From Bordetella parapertussis (GTDB taxonomy: Bacteria > Bacteroidota > Bacteroidia > Chitinophagales > Chitinophagaceae), in NCBI GenBank assembly GCA_943331005.2, contig CALQJX020000001.1:248001-312000 (forward strand): a stretch of DNA of 64,000 nt, given 5' to 3'. Both the position numbers and the translations under genes were made by a program. Below the pieces are notes generated by a model. The model made no database searches and was not told the DNA's origin. It saw only the letters and a list, made by a program, of their open reading frames with translations. Of this stretch, positions 26,154 to 35,098 are shown piece after piece. Within the stretch, counting starts at the first letter, position 1. Each line of letters starts with the position of its first letter.

Positions 26154-27104
26154 TTAGTGGCGGGTATATACACTATCCATAATGCGGTGAGCTATTGCCG
26201 GGCGGTAGTGGGCAATCTCGAAATAGTTATAAAGATCCTGCGTGATATCGTTGATGCCCGAAAAATCGTAGATCCTGTCTTTGCCGAATAGGGTGCAGAG
26301 CGTTTCCATATCCTTCGGGTTCAGTTTCTTCTGGTCGTACATGGGCGAGAGCACTATGCGGTAGTCGGTATGCTGCTCCTCGAAAACCTTTTTCATGTTT
26401 TGCAGCAACTGCAGCTGCTCTGCAAAGAGCACCTGCTTTTCGTATTGCTGTGTGGCGGGTCTTCTGTAAAACATGTTGAGGCGGGGTGCATAGAAGGCGT
26501 CTCTGTTCTTCAGTATCTCTTCCTCGGCCACCTGCTGCGGGTCTTTCTTGCCCACAGGACTTTTGGCGGGCAACTTGATGTAGGAAGAAATGGCCTGCGG
26601 ATCGAAGAAGTCTTTGAAACAGGTAAACTGAAAATCTGCATTGCCCTCGCCCGATACCAGCGGATGCTTGCGGAACAGATGCCCCGCACTGTTGGCAGCT
26701 TTAGAGAGCAGTTCGGCATCGGCAATGATGAGGGCATTCTTTATAGCCTTGCCATTTTTGTGCAGCAGTGCCACCTTGCCGGCTACGCCAAAAAGTGTTT
26801 CTGATGCCACCCCGAAATGATATGCCTGAATACCGGGCAGGCGCTGCGCCCACTGGTCTGGCGTGTAATAGCGCGAACGGCTGCTGCCGAAGATATAAGA
26901 ATCGTAGACCTCTCGCTCAGAGATATTGAGGAAGGTCTCTGTAGTGGCATAGTCTTCGTTGAGTTCCAGGTGGGGGCGCTCTGCGCTATACAGATCGGGA
27001 TAGTGGCGGAGCACCATAAAGGGATCGGCATAGAGGTAGCAGGCTGCCATTACCAGCACGGGCAGCACAGCGAGGAACAGCTTGAAAAATAGTCGCTTCA
27101 TCAT
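26154..27104 (-). CDS. SGNH-like/DltD-like partner of the MBOAT acyltransferase
   Basis: 316 residues with one N-terminal transmembrane anchor (residues ~6-25) and a long extracytoplasmic domain. SYIFGSSRSRYY resembles the SGNH block I serine motif, and a late HYRPAIAHRIMD could hold the catalytic His. It is the second gene of a pair, overlapping the MBOAT stop by one base. MBOAT plus SGNH-type partner pairs transfer acyl groups (often acetyl) from the cytoplasm onto exopolysaccharide, alginate or teichoic-type polymers. The acceptor is unknown here. Length is similar to DltD/AlgJ-type proteins but similarity is low. Confidence 0.65.
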   Translation of the reverse strand: MMKRLFFKLFLAVLPVLVMAACYLYADPFMVLRHYPDLYSAERPHLELNEDYATTETFLNISEREVYDSYIFGSSRSRYYTPDQWAQRLPGIQAYHFGVASETLFGVAGKVALLHKNGKAIKNALIIADAELLSKAANSAGHLFRKHPLVSGEGNADFQFTCFKDFFDPQAISSYIKLPAKSPVGKKDPQQVAEEEILKNRDAFYAPRLNMFYRRPATQQYEKQVLFAEQLQLLQNMKKVFEEQHTDYRIVLSPMYDQKKLNPKDMETLCTLFGKDRIYDFSGINDITQDLYNYFEIAHYRPAIAHRIMDSVYTRH

Positions 27105-28570
27105 CAGAACTGGTAATAGATAAATTGGTTTTTCTCGTACACTCCGTAAAAGATAAGCAGGAACAGACCGCCATAATACACGGCCCAGCGCAGCAGCGCG
27201 GGTTGCAGATGAAAGGTATGTTCCAGTTTCATTTTCACTTGTATGATGTGTGCTGCCTCTAGGAACAGGATGGCCACAAAACCCGGCAGTATCCAGGCGT
27301 TTATGCCCTGCAGATTCAGGAAGGCTATTCTGTGTGTCTGTGCTACCTGCAGCATTTCGGCGGGCAGTTGTGCCAGTTTGTTCACTATGAAAAAGGCATC
27401 GTGTACATTGTTTGCCCTGAAGAAGATCCAGGCAATGGCAACGAACACAAAGGTGATGAGCACATCGATCGTATTATTGAGCAGGTTGAAGCGGCTGATG
27501 CCGAGCTTGTCTGTAATGCTGCCACGCACATTTTTGGTGGCCAGCGCAAAGACCAGGTAAAACCCATGCAGTGCGCCCCAGATAATGAAGGTCCAGTTGG
27601 CACCATGCCAGAAACCGCTTACCAGAAACACAAAGAACAGATTGAAGTAGACACGAGGCAGCGAAACCCTGTTGCCTCCCAGTGTTATGTAGAGGTAGTC
27701 TTTGAACCAGGTGGAGAGCGATATGTGCCAGCGTTTCCAGAACTCTGATATGCTGCGCGAATGGTAGGGCTTGTTGAAATTGGTCATAAGTTTGAAACCC
27801 ATGACACGTGCAGTGCCTATAGCAATATCGGAATAGCCGGAGAAGTCGCAGAAGATCTGGAAGGAAAAGAAGACAGCGGCAATGGCCAGGCCTGTTGCCG
27901 ACTGATCGTAGGGATGATTAAAGACCTTGCCGGTATATATGGACAAGCGGTCTGCGATGACCACTTTTTTTACCAGCCCCCACAGTATCATGCGCATGCC
28001 ACGCGCCACATTGTCGTAGTCGAGTTTGTGTTTCAGGTGAAACTGGTAGAGCATGTTCTGCGGCCGCTCTATAGGGCCAGCCACCAGTTGCGGGTAGAAC
28101 ATTACATAAAGTGCATAGATGCCAAAATGCCTTTCGGCTTTTTCATTGCCCCTGTATACCTCTATAGTATAGCTCATAGCCTGAAACGTATGGAACGACA
28201 GGCCTATGGGCAGCGCAATAGTGAGCATGGGTATGTTCACATTCATGCCGCCCAGGTGAAAGAGGTCTATGATATTGTCTGCAAAGAAGTTGTAGTACTT
28301 AAAAACGGCCAGTACACCTATGTTGGCTACCAGGCTCATGATAAGGAACCACTTTCGCTGCTGCCCCTGCGCATTCTCTATGAGTATGCCCGCAAAGTAA
28401 TCTATGATAATGGTGGCAAAGAGAATGAGGATGTAAACCGGAATGAAGTACATGTAAAAGATGCAACTTGCTACCAGCAAATGAAACCAGCGGAACTTGT
28501 GCGGCAGCAGGAAGAACAGAATAGTAACTATCGGGAAGAATAGTAAAAATTCTATTGAGTTAAAAAGCAT
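27104..28570 (-). CDS. MBOAT-family membrane O-acyltransferase
   Basis: 488 residues with about 10-12 membrane helices. The MBOAT core is clear: FWKRWHISLSTWFKDYLYI carries one conserved His, and SGFWHGANWTFIIWGALHG carries the putative catalytic His. AGPIERPQNMLYQFH and IFCDFSGYSDIAIGTARVMG are further family blocks, as in AlgI/DltB. It probably moves an acyl group across the inner membrane for envelope polymer modification together with the downstream SGNH-like protein. The acceptor polymer is not indicated by the neighbours. Confidence 0.9.
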   Translation of the reverse strand: MLFNSIEFLLFFPIVTILFFLLPHKFRWFHLLVASCIFYMYFIPVYILILFATIIIDYFAGILIENAQGQQRKWFLIMSLVANIGVLAVFKYYNFFADNIIDLFHLGGMNVNIPMLTIALPIGLSFHTFQAMSYTIEVYRGNEKAERHFGIYALYVMFYPQLVAGPIERPQNMLYQFHLKHKLDYDNVARGMRMILWGLVKKVVIADRLSIYTGKVFNHPYDQSATGLAIAAVFFSFQIFCDFSGYSDIAIGTARVMGFKLMTNFNKPYHSRSISEFWKRWHISLSTWFKDYLYITLGGNRVSLPRVYFNLFFVFLVSGFWHGANWTFIIWGALHGFYLVFALATKNVRGSITDKLGISRFNLLNNTIDVLITFVFVAIAWIFFRANNVHDAFFIVNKLAQLPAEMLQVAQTHRIAFLNLQGINAWILPGFVAILFLEAAHIIQVKMKLEHTFHLQPALLRWAVYYGGLFLLIFYGVYEKNQFIYYQF

Positions 28571-28655
28571 TGGTGATTCTCTTTATCTTTTACCGTATGG
28601 GTGAATTAGCCTGCAAGATAGTTTAATATTTCAGGAACGTTTACCCACCCACTTC

Positions 28656-29486
28656 TCAGTAAAAAATATTGTCTCCGGCGGCACCGGCTACCAGACCTGC
28701 CTGGTGTGCTTTCTCGAAAAGGGTGGCTATGGCATTGCGGCCACGGGTGCCGAGGTCGGTGGTGTAGTCATTTACATAGAGGTCTATGTGTTTACGCATT
28801 ACATCTTCTTCCATTTCCTGTGCATGACAGGTAATGAACGGAGAGAGTTCGGGGTATCGCTTCCACGACCATGCAAGGCTTTCTTTCAGAATACCATCAA
28901 CCGTGGCACAGAGGTCTTTACCAAAACTTCTTTTCATTACTATGCCGCCCAGCGGAATGGCTGCCTGCGTGGTCTCTTCCCACCAGTCGCCCAGATCGCG
29001 GTGTTTGAGGAGGCCTTTTTGCGCATAGGTAAATCTGTTCTCGTGAATGATGAGCCCCGCATCAAACTCCTCGCTGAGTACAGCAGCTTCTATATCGCTG
29101 AAAAGTTTTTCGGTTTTGTTGGTCGCCTGCGGATAGGCGAGTGTGAGCAGCAGATTGGCGGTAGTATTGATACCCGGAATGGCTATTTTGTAATCGGCCA
29201 TGCGAGCGTCGTCCAGTGGTTTTTTAGAGATCAGCAGCGGGCCCACGCCTTCGCCCAGCGCACTGCCGCTGTGCAGCAGCGCATAGGTATCTGCCACCTT
29301 CAGGAACGTATTGTAGCTGAGTTTGGTAATATCCAGCCGGCCCTGTACCGCCCATTGGTTCAGTGTTTCCACATCTTCCATCACATAGTCGAAAGACAGG
29401 CCATGTGTGTTGATGTGGCCATTTACCATGGCATCAAAAATAAAGGTATCGTTGGGGCATGGACTGAAGCCGAGCGTTAGTTTCAT
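28656..29486 (-). CDS. mqnD: 1,4-dihydroxy-6-naphthoate synthase (futalosine menaquinone pathway)
   Basis: Converts cyclic dehypoxanthine futalosine to 1,4-dihydroxy-6-naphthoate, the bicyclic core of menaquinone. 276 residues, periplasmic-binding-protein-like fold. N-terminal signature LGFSPCPNDTFIFDAMVNG and LDITKLSYNTFLKVADTY are diagnostic, and GEGVGPLLIS is another family block. It follows mqnB by 42 bases on the same strand, so the two probably form an operon. It shows that this organism uses the futalosine rather than the classical MenFDHCEB route, common in Bacteroidota. Confidence 0.92.
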   Translation of the reverse strand: MKLTLGFSPCPNDTFIFDAMVNGHINTHGLSFDYVMEDVETLNQWAVQGRLDITKLSYNTFLKVADTYALLHSGSALGEGVGPLLISKKPLDDARMADYKIAIPGINTTANLLLTLAYPQATNKTEKLFSDIEAAVLSEEFDAGLIIHENRFTYAQKGLLKHRDLGDWWEETTQAAIPLGGIVMKRSFGKDLCATVDGILKESLAWSWKRYPELSPFITCHAQEMEEDVMRKHIDLYVNDYTTDLGTRGRNAIATLFEKAHQAGLVAGAAGDNIFY

Positions 29487-29528
29487 TGGTATGCGCTGTT
29501 GTGAGGCAAAGGTAGCTACTGTTGGTAT

Positions 29529-30155
29529 CTATAGGGCAGCTGTAAATTTTATGAGCCAATCATTCAGATTGATGATGGCCTCTTTCATTTTCCACTGGCT
29601 TTTGTCGCGGGGTATCACATAGTTCGATATGCTGCGCACCTGAGCAAAGGGTACATTTTCCATAATGCATACATAATGAAAGGCGGCACCCTCCATACTC
29701 TCTACGGCACATTGCATCTGCTCGCGGCGGGCTATGGTGCGCTCATTGCCGCTCACGGTGTTTACGGTAATGCCGGCCACCTGGGGCAGGTCTATTTTCC
29801 GGTGCAGCTCAGTAAGTGTGTTCAGCAGCACCCCGGCGGTATATGGTTGTTTGTCGCGGTCGGCAAGGCCTAGCCCAAAGAGGTCTATATATTCCTCGTG
29901 GTCTTCGGCACCCAGATCGCCGATATGCTCTTGGGTAACGAACACCAGCGACCCCAGTGCTATACTGCGGTCGAAGCTGCCGCCTACGCCTGCCTGCAGC
30001 ACCAGGTCGTATTGGTGGGTCTGCAGGTGTTTTGCCAGTGCATAGGTAGTGGCCGTCATGCCCACACCCGTTACCAGGGTTTGCACATTGGCCGGCAATT
30101 TGCTTTGGAAGATGGCTATTTCGGGTGCTGTGGCGGCAACTACCAGTATTTTCAT
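29529..30155 (-). CDS. mqnB: Futalosine hydrolase
   Basis: Nucleoside phosphorylase-like enzyme that removes hypoxanthine from futalosine. 208 residues. The family pattern is present: ILVVAATAPEIAIFQ, TLVTGVGMTATTYALAKHL, LVLQAGVGGSFDRSIALGSL, then MEGAAFHYVCIMENVPF with the catalytic Asp replaced or shifted as seen in this subfamily, and ISNYVIPRDKSQWKMKEAI. Purine nucleosidase (MTAN) relatives are the alternative, but adjacency to mqnD decides the call. Divergent from ruvB. Confidence 0.9.
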   Translation of the reverse strand: MKILVVAATAPEIAIFQSKLPANVQTLVTGVGMTATTYALAKHLQTHQYDLVLQAGVGGSFDRSIALGSLVFVTQEHIGDLGAEDHEEYIDLFGLGLADRDKQPYTAGVLLNTLTELHRKIDLPQVAGITVNTVSGNERTIARREQMQCAVESMEGAAFHYVCIMENVPFAQVRSISNYVIPRDKSQWKMKEAIINLNDWLIKFTAAL

Positions 30156-30268
30156 AATGCAATGTTACTTATGATACCTGAAATAGTAAAGTCCGGCTAC
30201 TATGCGGTGCACCGTGCTGCGGGGGTTTCTTAAAAAGCAAACTGCCAACTTTTTACTAATTTTATGGA

Positions 30269-31291
30269 ATGGGGAGTTCACACGTCAGGCCATCAGATAA
30301 TTTGAGTGCGCAGGACCGGGAGTACGAGAATACAATAAGGCCGCAAACCATAGAGGATTTTGCCGGCCAGCCAAAGCTTATAGAAAACATTCGCATATTT
30401 ATAAAGGCGGCCAATCTACGCGGAGAGGCGCTGGATCATATATTGTTTCATGGTCCTCCGGGATTGGGAAAGACCACCCTGTCGCGCATTGTGGCCAATG
30501 AGCTGGGTGTGAAGATAAAGGAGACCAGCGGCCCTGTAATAGAAAAACCCGCCGATCTGGCGGGGCTGCTCACCAGCCTGGAGCCCAGAGATGTACTCTT
30601 TATAGACGAGATACACAGGCTTAGTACCGTAGTAGAGGAATATCTCTATGCGGCCATGGAAGACTTCAAGATAGATATAATGATAGACAGCGGCCCTTCG
30701 GCGCGCTCTATACAGTTATCCATAAGCCCGTTCACTTTGGTGGGTGCCACTACCCGCAGCGGATTGCTTACTGCACCCCTCTTATCTCGTTTCGGTATCA
30801 AGTCGAGGCTGGAATACTATACGGCAGATGTATTGCAACGCATACTGATACGTGCCGCCGGGGTGCTGAATGTGCGCATTACCTCTGATGCGGCCATGGA
30901 AGTGGCCCGCCGCAGCCGCGGCACCCCCCGTATTGCCAATGGGTTGCTGCGCCGCATGCGCGATTTTGCACAGGTGCTGGGCAATGGCGTAATAGATATG
31001 GCCATAGTGGAGCACGGATTGCGTGCGCTGAATGTGGATGAAAGCGGCCTGGACGATATGGACAATAAGATATTGCTGACGCTGATAGACAAGTTCAAAG
31101 GCGGCCCTGCAGGTATCAATAACATAGCCACCGCCGTGAGCGAGGAAGCCGGTACCATAGAAGAGGTCTACGAACCCTTCCTGATACAGGAGGGTTATAT
31201 AATGCGTACGCCCCGTGGCCGCGAAGCCACCGAAAAGGCCTACAAACACCTGGGCCGCAAAAAAGGCCCCGAGGCAGGTAGTTTGTTTTAG
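30269..31291 (+). CDS. ruvB: Holliday junction branch-migration ATPase RuvB
   Basis: Hexameric AAA+ motor that drives branch migration with RuvA. 340 residues. [19 protein letters not shown] holds Walker [12 protein letters not shown]alker B, and [19 protein letters not shown] sensor 1 with the arginine finger region. The C-terminal winged helix is complete ([21 protein letters not shown]). An ATG at 30264 is out of frame; ATG 30269 is used. An 8-G run follows the stop codon and marks the junction with the AT-rich insert. Confidence 0.96.
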   Translation: MGSSHVRPSDNLSAQDREYENTIRPQTIEDFAGQPKLIENIRIFIKAANLRGEALDHILFHGPPGLGKTTLSRIVANELGVKIKETSGPVIEKPADLAGLLTSLEPRDVLFIDEIHRLSTVVEEYLYAAMEDFKIDIMIDSGPSARSIQLSISPFTLVGATTRSGLLTAPLLSRFGIKSRLEYYTADVLQRILIRAAGVLNVRITSDAAMEVARRSRGTPRIANGLLRRMRDFAQVLGNGVIDMAIVEHGLRALNVDESGLDDMDNKILLTLIDKFKGGPAGINNIATAVSEEAGTIEEVYEPFLIQEGYIMRTPRGREATEKAYKHLGRKKGPEAGSLF

Positions 31292-31357
31292 AGGGGGGGG
31301 AAGTGAACCCACTTGCCCAAATAGGGTACAAATATTGAGAATATAATCCTGTATAAA

Positions 31358-31687
31358 ATGAGCGACTTAGAAACGGTTACCCAAGAATTAATTAAGTTCA
31401 GAAATGAGCGAGATTGGGAGCAATTCCATAATCCTAAAGATTTGGCAATAGCATTGAGTATTGAAACAAATGAATTATTGGAATTATATCTATGGAAAAA
31501 TGCAAAAGATGCTGACATTGATAAAATAAGAGACGAACTAGCAGACGTTTTTGCTTACGCTCTTTTATTAGCAGATAAATATAAACTAGATGTGAAAGAA
31601 ATAGTGTTGAATAAGATCAAAAAGAATGCTGATAAATATCCGATTGACAAATCGAAGGGTTCTGCAAAAAAATATAACGAATTATGA
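31358..31687 (+). CDS. MazG-like nucleotide pyrophosphohydrolase
   Basis: 109 residues. The all-alpha NTP pyrophosphohydrolase motifs are present: SIETNELLE (Glu36, Glu39, Glu42) and RDELADVFAYALLLAD (Glu60, Asp63), i.e. ExxE and ExxD metal ligands. The size fits the dCTPase/RS21-C6 branch of the MazG superfamily. It would hydrolyse (d)NTPs to monophosphates. Its last 4 bases overlap the start of the next gene (ATGA), so the two are translationally coupled. The gene is AT-rich relative to ruvB. Nucleotide-depleting enzymes occur in phage defence and in house-cleaning; context favours the former as inference. Confidence 0.85.
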   Translation: MSDLETVTQELIKFRNERDWEQFHNPKDLAIALSIETNELLELYLWKNAKDADIDKIRDELADVFAYALLLADKYKLDVKEIVLNKIKKNADKYPIDKSKGSAKKYNEL

Positions 31688-33882
31688 GTCTGAATTCTAT
31701 GTTTGAGATACGACGTCATGATTTTAAATCTAACATTTTTGATGAGTTTCAAAACAATCATTATGCCAAAAATTATTGGCCTATAGTATACATTCTTAGT
31801 GATGGAAAAGTTAAGGAAGCATATGTTGGCGAGACAACAGATACCTATGCCCGTATATCTACTCACTTGAAAAATAATGCGAAAAACAAGCTAACTACAG
31901 TTCATTTAATTACTAGTGAGAAGTTTAATAAATCTGCAACACTGGACATAGAATCAAATCTCATTAAGTATATGTCTGGAGACGGACAATTCAAATTGAT
32001 AAATGGAAATCTAGGGATTGCAAATCACAATTATTATCAAAAGAAAGAAATTTACTGGGACATTTTTAAGTCAATATGGGATAGGTTGCGATCTGAGGGA
32101 ATTGCAAAGAAATCAATTGAGGTAATTGATAATTCGGATCTTTTTAAATACTCACCATATAAAAGTCTGACTAATGAACAAAAAAGCGGATTGCAGACAA
32201 TAATAAGAAGTCTCTTAAGTAATGACTACAAAAATGTAATTGTAAATGGAGGTGCTGGTACAGGAAAAACGATACTTGCAATATTTCTCTTTAAGCTGCT
32301 TAACTCTAATAACGAGGATTTTAATTTTAAGGAATTTGGTGCCGATGAAACAGAATTCATTGGGCTGATAACAGAGCTAAAAAACAAATATCCCGCCCCT
32401 AGCATGGCTTTAGTTGTTCCAATGTCTTCTTTCCGCAATACTTTGAAAAATGTTTTTCAGAATATAAAGGGGCTCAATGCCAAAATGGTAATTGGTCCCG
32501 CTGAAATAGCTAATAATAAATATGACATTGTTATGGTCGATGAATCTCACCGACTAAGACGAAGAATTAATTTAGGAGCATATTATGGTGCATTTGATAT
32601 TGCATGTGAGAAGTTGCATTTAGATAAAAATAAGTGTAGCGAATTAAACTGGATTATTAAACAGTCTGAAAAAGCAATACTTTTTTATGATGAAAATCAA
32701 TCAATAAAACCGTCTGATGCTAAGAAAGAGGATTTTGATGAGCTTAAAAGTCAACCAAACACAAAAGTTGAGTTCTTAAAATCTCAATTCAGGGTAAAAG
32801 GAGGCAACGATTATGTTCAATATATTGATCAATTACTGAACTGTAATCTTACTAATGACAAGGCATTCTTCAACAATAAGGAATATGAGTTTTTGCTTTT
32901 CGAATCTATCGAATCCCTTGTTACTGAAATTAAAGCAAGAAATGAAGAAGATGGTTTATGCAGATTGATCGCAGGATATTCCTGGGAATGGGTATCAAAA
33001 AACGACACCCAACTAAACGATATTTTTATTGGCGACACTGAATTGAAATGGAATAGTGTAGCTTCAGATTGGATCAATTCAGTTAATTCTATCAATGAAG
33101 TGGGATGTATACATACTACTCAAGGATACGATCTAAATTATGCGGGAATTATTTTTGGAAATGAAATAACATACGATAAAACAAAGGATGAAATTGTAAT
33201 TATCAAAGAGAATTATTTTGATAAAAACGGAAAGCAATCGATCAAAGACCCAATCGAATTAAAATCCTTTATAATTAATATTTACAAAACAATAATGCTC
33301 AGAGGCATAAAGGGTACGTACGTCTATGTATGTAATAAGGAACTCAGAGAGTATTTTTCAAAACACATTGCACCATTCAAAACAGAGAAGCAAATAAACA
33401 TTGTTCCAAGAAACAAGATAATACCTTACTACAATTCTATACCCCTAATAGATTTAAAGGCTGCCGCAGGAGCATTCAGTGATGAGCAAATAATTTCGGA
33501 TAATTCGGGAGATTACGAATGGATTGAATTACCGGCTCATCATAAACCATCGAAAGACCTTTTTGCCTGTACGGTTGTTGGAGAATCTATGAACAGGGTG
33601 ATTCCAAATGGGTCAATCTGTCTTTTTAGAAGATATTCTGGAGGTTCTCGTAATGGAAAAATCGTTTTGGTTGAAAGTAGTAGTTTGCAGGACCCTGATT
33701 TCGGTTCCCGGTATACAGTAAAAGAATATCACAGTAAGAAAAATACTGATAATGAGAGTTGGCATCATACTTTAATTACACTAAAGCCATTGTCCTATGA
33801 TGCTAAATATGCAGATATTGTAATTGGTGAAGATGAATTGATAGATCTTAAAGTTATAGGTGTTTTTGAGGCTGTTCTATAA
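31684..33882 (+). CDS. GIY-YIG + DUF2075-type ATPase + S24 peptidase fusion
   Basis: 732 residues in three apparent modules. Residues ~30-115: GIY-YIG nuclease-like domain (VYIL at 35-38, AYVGETTDTYARISTH at 46-61 with Arg57/His61, then Glu90). Residues ~165-580: P-loop ATPase of DUF2075/superfamily 1 helicase type, Walker A GGAGTGKT at 189-196, Walker B-like MVDESHRLRRR near 284-294, and a later TTQGYDLNYAGI block. Residues ~625-732: S24/LexA-type peptidase, Ser635 in VVGESMNRVIPNGS and candidate Lys659 in RNGKIVLVES. AT-rich. It could sense DNA or replication damage, cleave itself and act on nucleic acid. No function is established; overlaps its MazG-like partner by 4 bases. Confidence 0.8.
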   Translation: MSLNSMFEIRRHDFKSNIFDEFQNNHYAKNYWPIVYILSDGKVKEAYVGETTDTYARISTHLKNNAKNKLTTVHLITSEKFNKSATLDIESNLIKYMSGDGQFKLINGNLGIANHNYYQKKEIYWDIFKSIWDRLRSEGIAKKSIEVIDNSDLFKYSPYKSLTNEQKSGLQTIIRSLLSNDYKNVIVNGGAGTGKTILAIFLFKLLNSNNEDFNFKEFGADETEFIGLITELKNKYPAPSMALVVPMSSFRNTLKNVFQNIKGLNAKMVIGPAEIANNKYDIVMVDESHRLRRRINLGAYYGAFDIACEKLHLDKNKCSELNWIIKQSEKAILFYDENQSIKPSDAKKEDFDELKSQPNTKVEFLKSQFRVKGGNDYVQYIDQLLNCNLTNDKAFFNNKEYEFLLFESIESLVTEIKARNEEDGLCRLIAGYSWEWVSKNDTQLNDIFIGDTELKWNSVASDWINSVNSINEVGCIHTTQGYDLNYAGIIFGNEITYDKTKDEIVIIKENYFDKNGKQSIKDPIELKSFIINIYKTIMLRGIKGTYVYVCNKELREYFSKHIAPFKTEKQINIVPRNKIIPYYNSIPLIDLKAAAGAFSDEQIISDNSGDYEWIELPAHHKPSKDLFACTVVGESMNRVIPNGSICLFRRYSGGSRNGKIVLVESSSLQDPDFGSRYTVKEYHSKKNTDNESWHHTLITLKPLSYDAKYADIVIGEDELIDLKVIGVFEAVL

Positions 33883-34129
33883 TTTTTCTAAAGCAAATTA
33901 TCTTAAAGGTAGCCTTCCCTAGTTATTCAAATAAAGGTGCTGTTGAGAATAATACGTAAAAACATGTTCCAATGGCGTTTGCTGTAAATCTGTACCAGCA
34001 TCTCTCCCCCCATCAGCTAATGATTTAATAACCTACTTTTCCTGTGTTTACATGCAATAAAAATTTGTACTAACCCGTTTTTGAAAATAGACTTACCTTT
34101 AAGCGGTTCAAACTGTTATACCTAATATA

Positions 34130-35098
34130 ATGACTAATCTCTCTTTTGACCTTGTTGATATAATCAGGACCATTCAAAAACAGAAACGTTTCATTCTCAT
34201 TATCACTATCGCAGGTATCGCTCTTGCCGGAGCGTCTGTGCTGGTAAAAAAGAAAAAATTTAAGGCAGAAGCCCGTTTTCTGGTAAATAACCCCCTTTAC
34301 GGCGACAGAAATACCCTTTTCAGGTCTATAGATACCCGTTATGTAGACTATTTTGGCGGCGATGACGATCTGGATAAGATAATGGCCTTTGCGGGCTCTG
34401 ATACGGTGCGCAACCGCATCATTCGCAACTGCCAGTTTCAGGTGATCTACAAAAAAGACATCAACGATCCCAAAGGATATGCCGAATTGATGTCGATCTT
34501 CAAAAAGAACTTCAACATAAAACGTACAGAATACAAGGACGTAGAGGTGTCTTATACCGACTATGATCCGCAAACGGCTGCCAATGTGGCCAATATGTCT
34601 GTAAAAGTGCTGGAAGAGACCTATCGCCAATACTACAACAATATAAAGAACGGTATCTACAAGTCTATAAACGACCAGGTGACCAAGCTGGACAGCTCTA
34701 TCAATACGCTTACAGATACGCTGGCTACCATGCGCGATCAGTATGGTATCTACTCCATCATCAGTCCGGCACGCCAGAACGTTATAACCAGCGAGATAAA
34801 GGGCGGAGGCAAGGGATATGGCCGCGCTATAGAAGAGATACAGAACATAGAATCTATAAAAGACCAGCTGGTTGCCGACAGGGCACACTACATATCTGCG
34901 CTCAATGAGTTTTATGCAACTACCAACAGTGCGCTCGATTTTGTAAAAGTGATAACCCGTGCATTGCCACCTACCAATGCTGCAGGCCTCAGCACAGAGA
35001 TCACACTGGTAGCGGCAGGGCTGCTGTCGTTCTTCTTCAGTACCTTATATGTATTGCTTATGGCATACTACCGTAAGCTAAATGCTATAGAAAGATAA
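34130..35098 (+). CDS. Wzz/chain-length determinant-like protein
   Basis: 322 residues. A membrane helix at ~22-40 (FILIITIAGIALAGASVLV) and another near the C-terminus (~295-315, TEITLVAAGLLSFFFSTLYV) flank a periplasmic domain with coiled coil, the polysaccharide co-polymerase layout. It probably controls length or export of a surface glycan. No tyrosine kinase domain is fused. The O-antigen ligase gene begins at the next base. The rest of a polysaccharide cluster is absent from the window, so this is a small isolated unit. Confidence 0.8.
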   Translation: MTNLSFDLVDIIRTIQKQKRFILIITIAGIALAGASVLVKKKKFKAEARFLVNNPLYGDRNTLFRSIDTRYVDYFGGDDDLDKIMAFAGSDTVRNRIIRNCQFQVIYKKDINDPKGYAELMSIFKKNFNIKRTEYKDVEVSYTDYDPQTAANVANMSVKVLEETYRQYYNNIKNGIYKSINDQVTKLDSSINTLTDTLATMRDQYGIYSIISPARQNVITSEIKGGGKGYGRAIEEIQNIESIKDQLVADRAHYISALNEFYATTNSALDFVKVITRALPPTNAAGLSTEITLVAAGLLSFFFSTLYVLLMAYYRKLNAIER

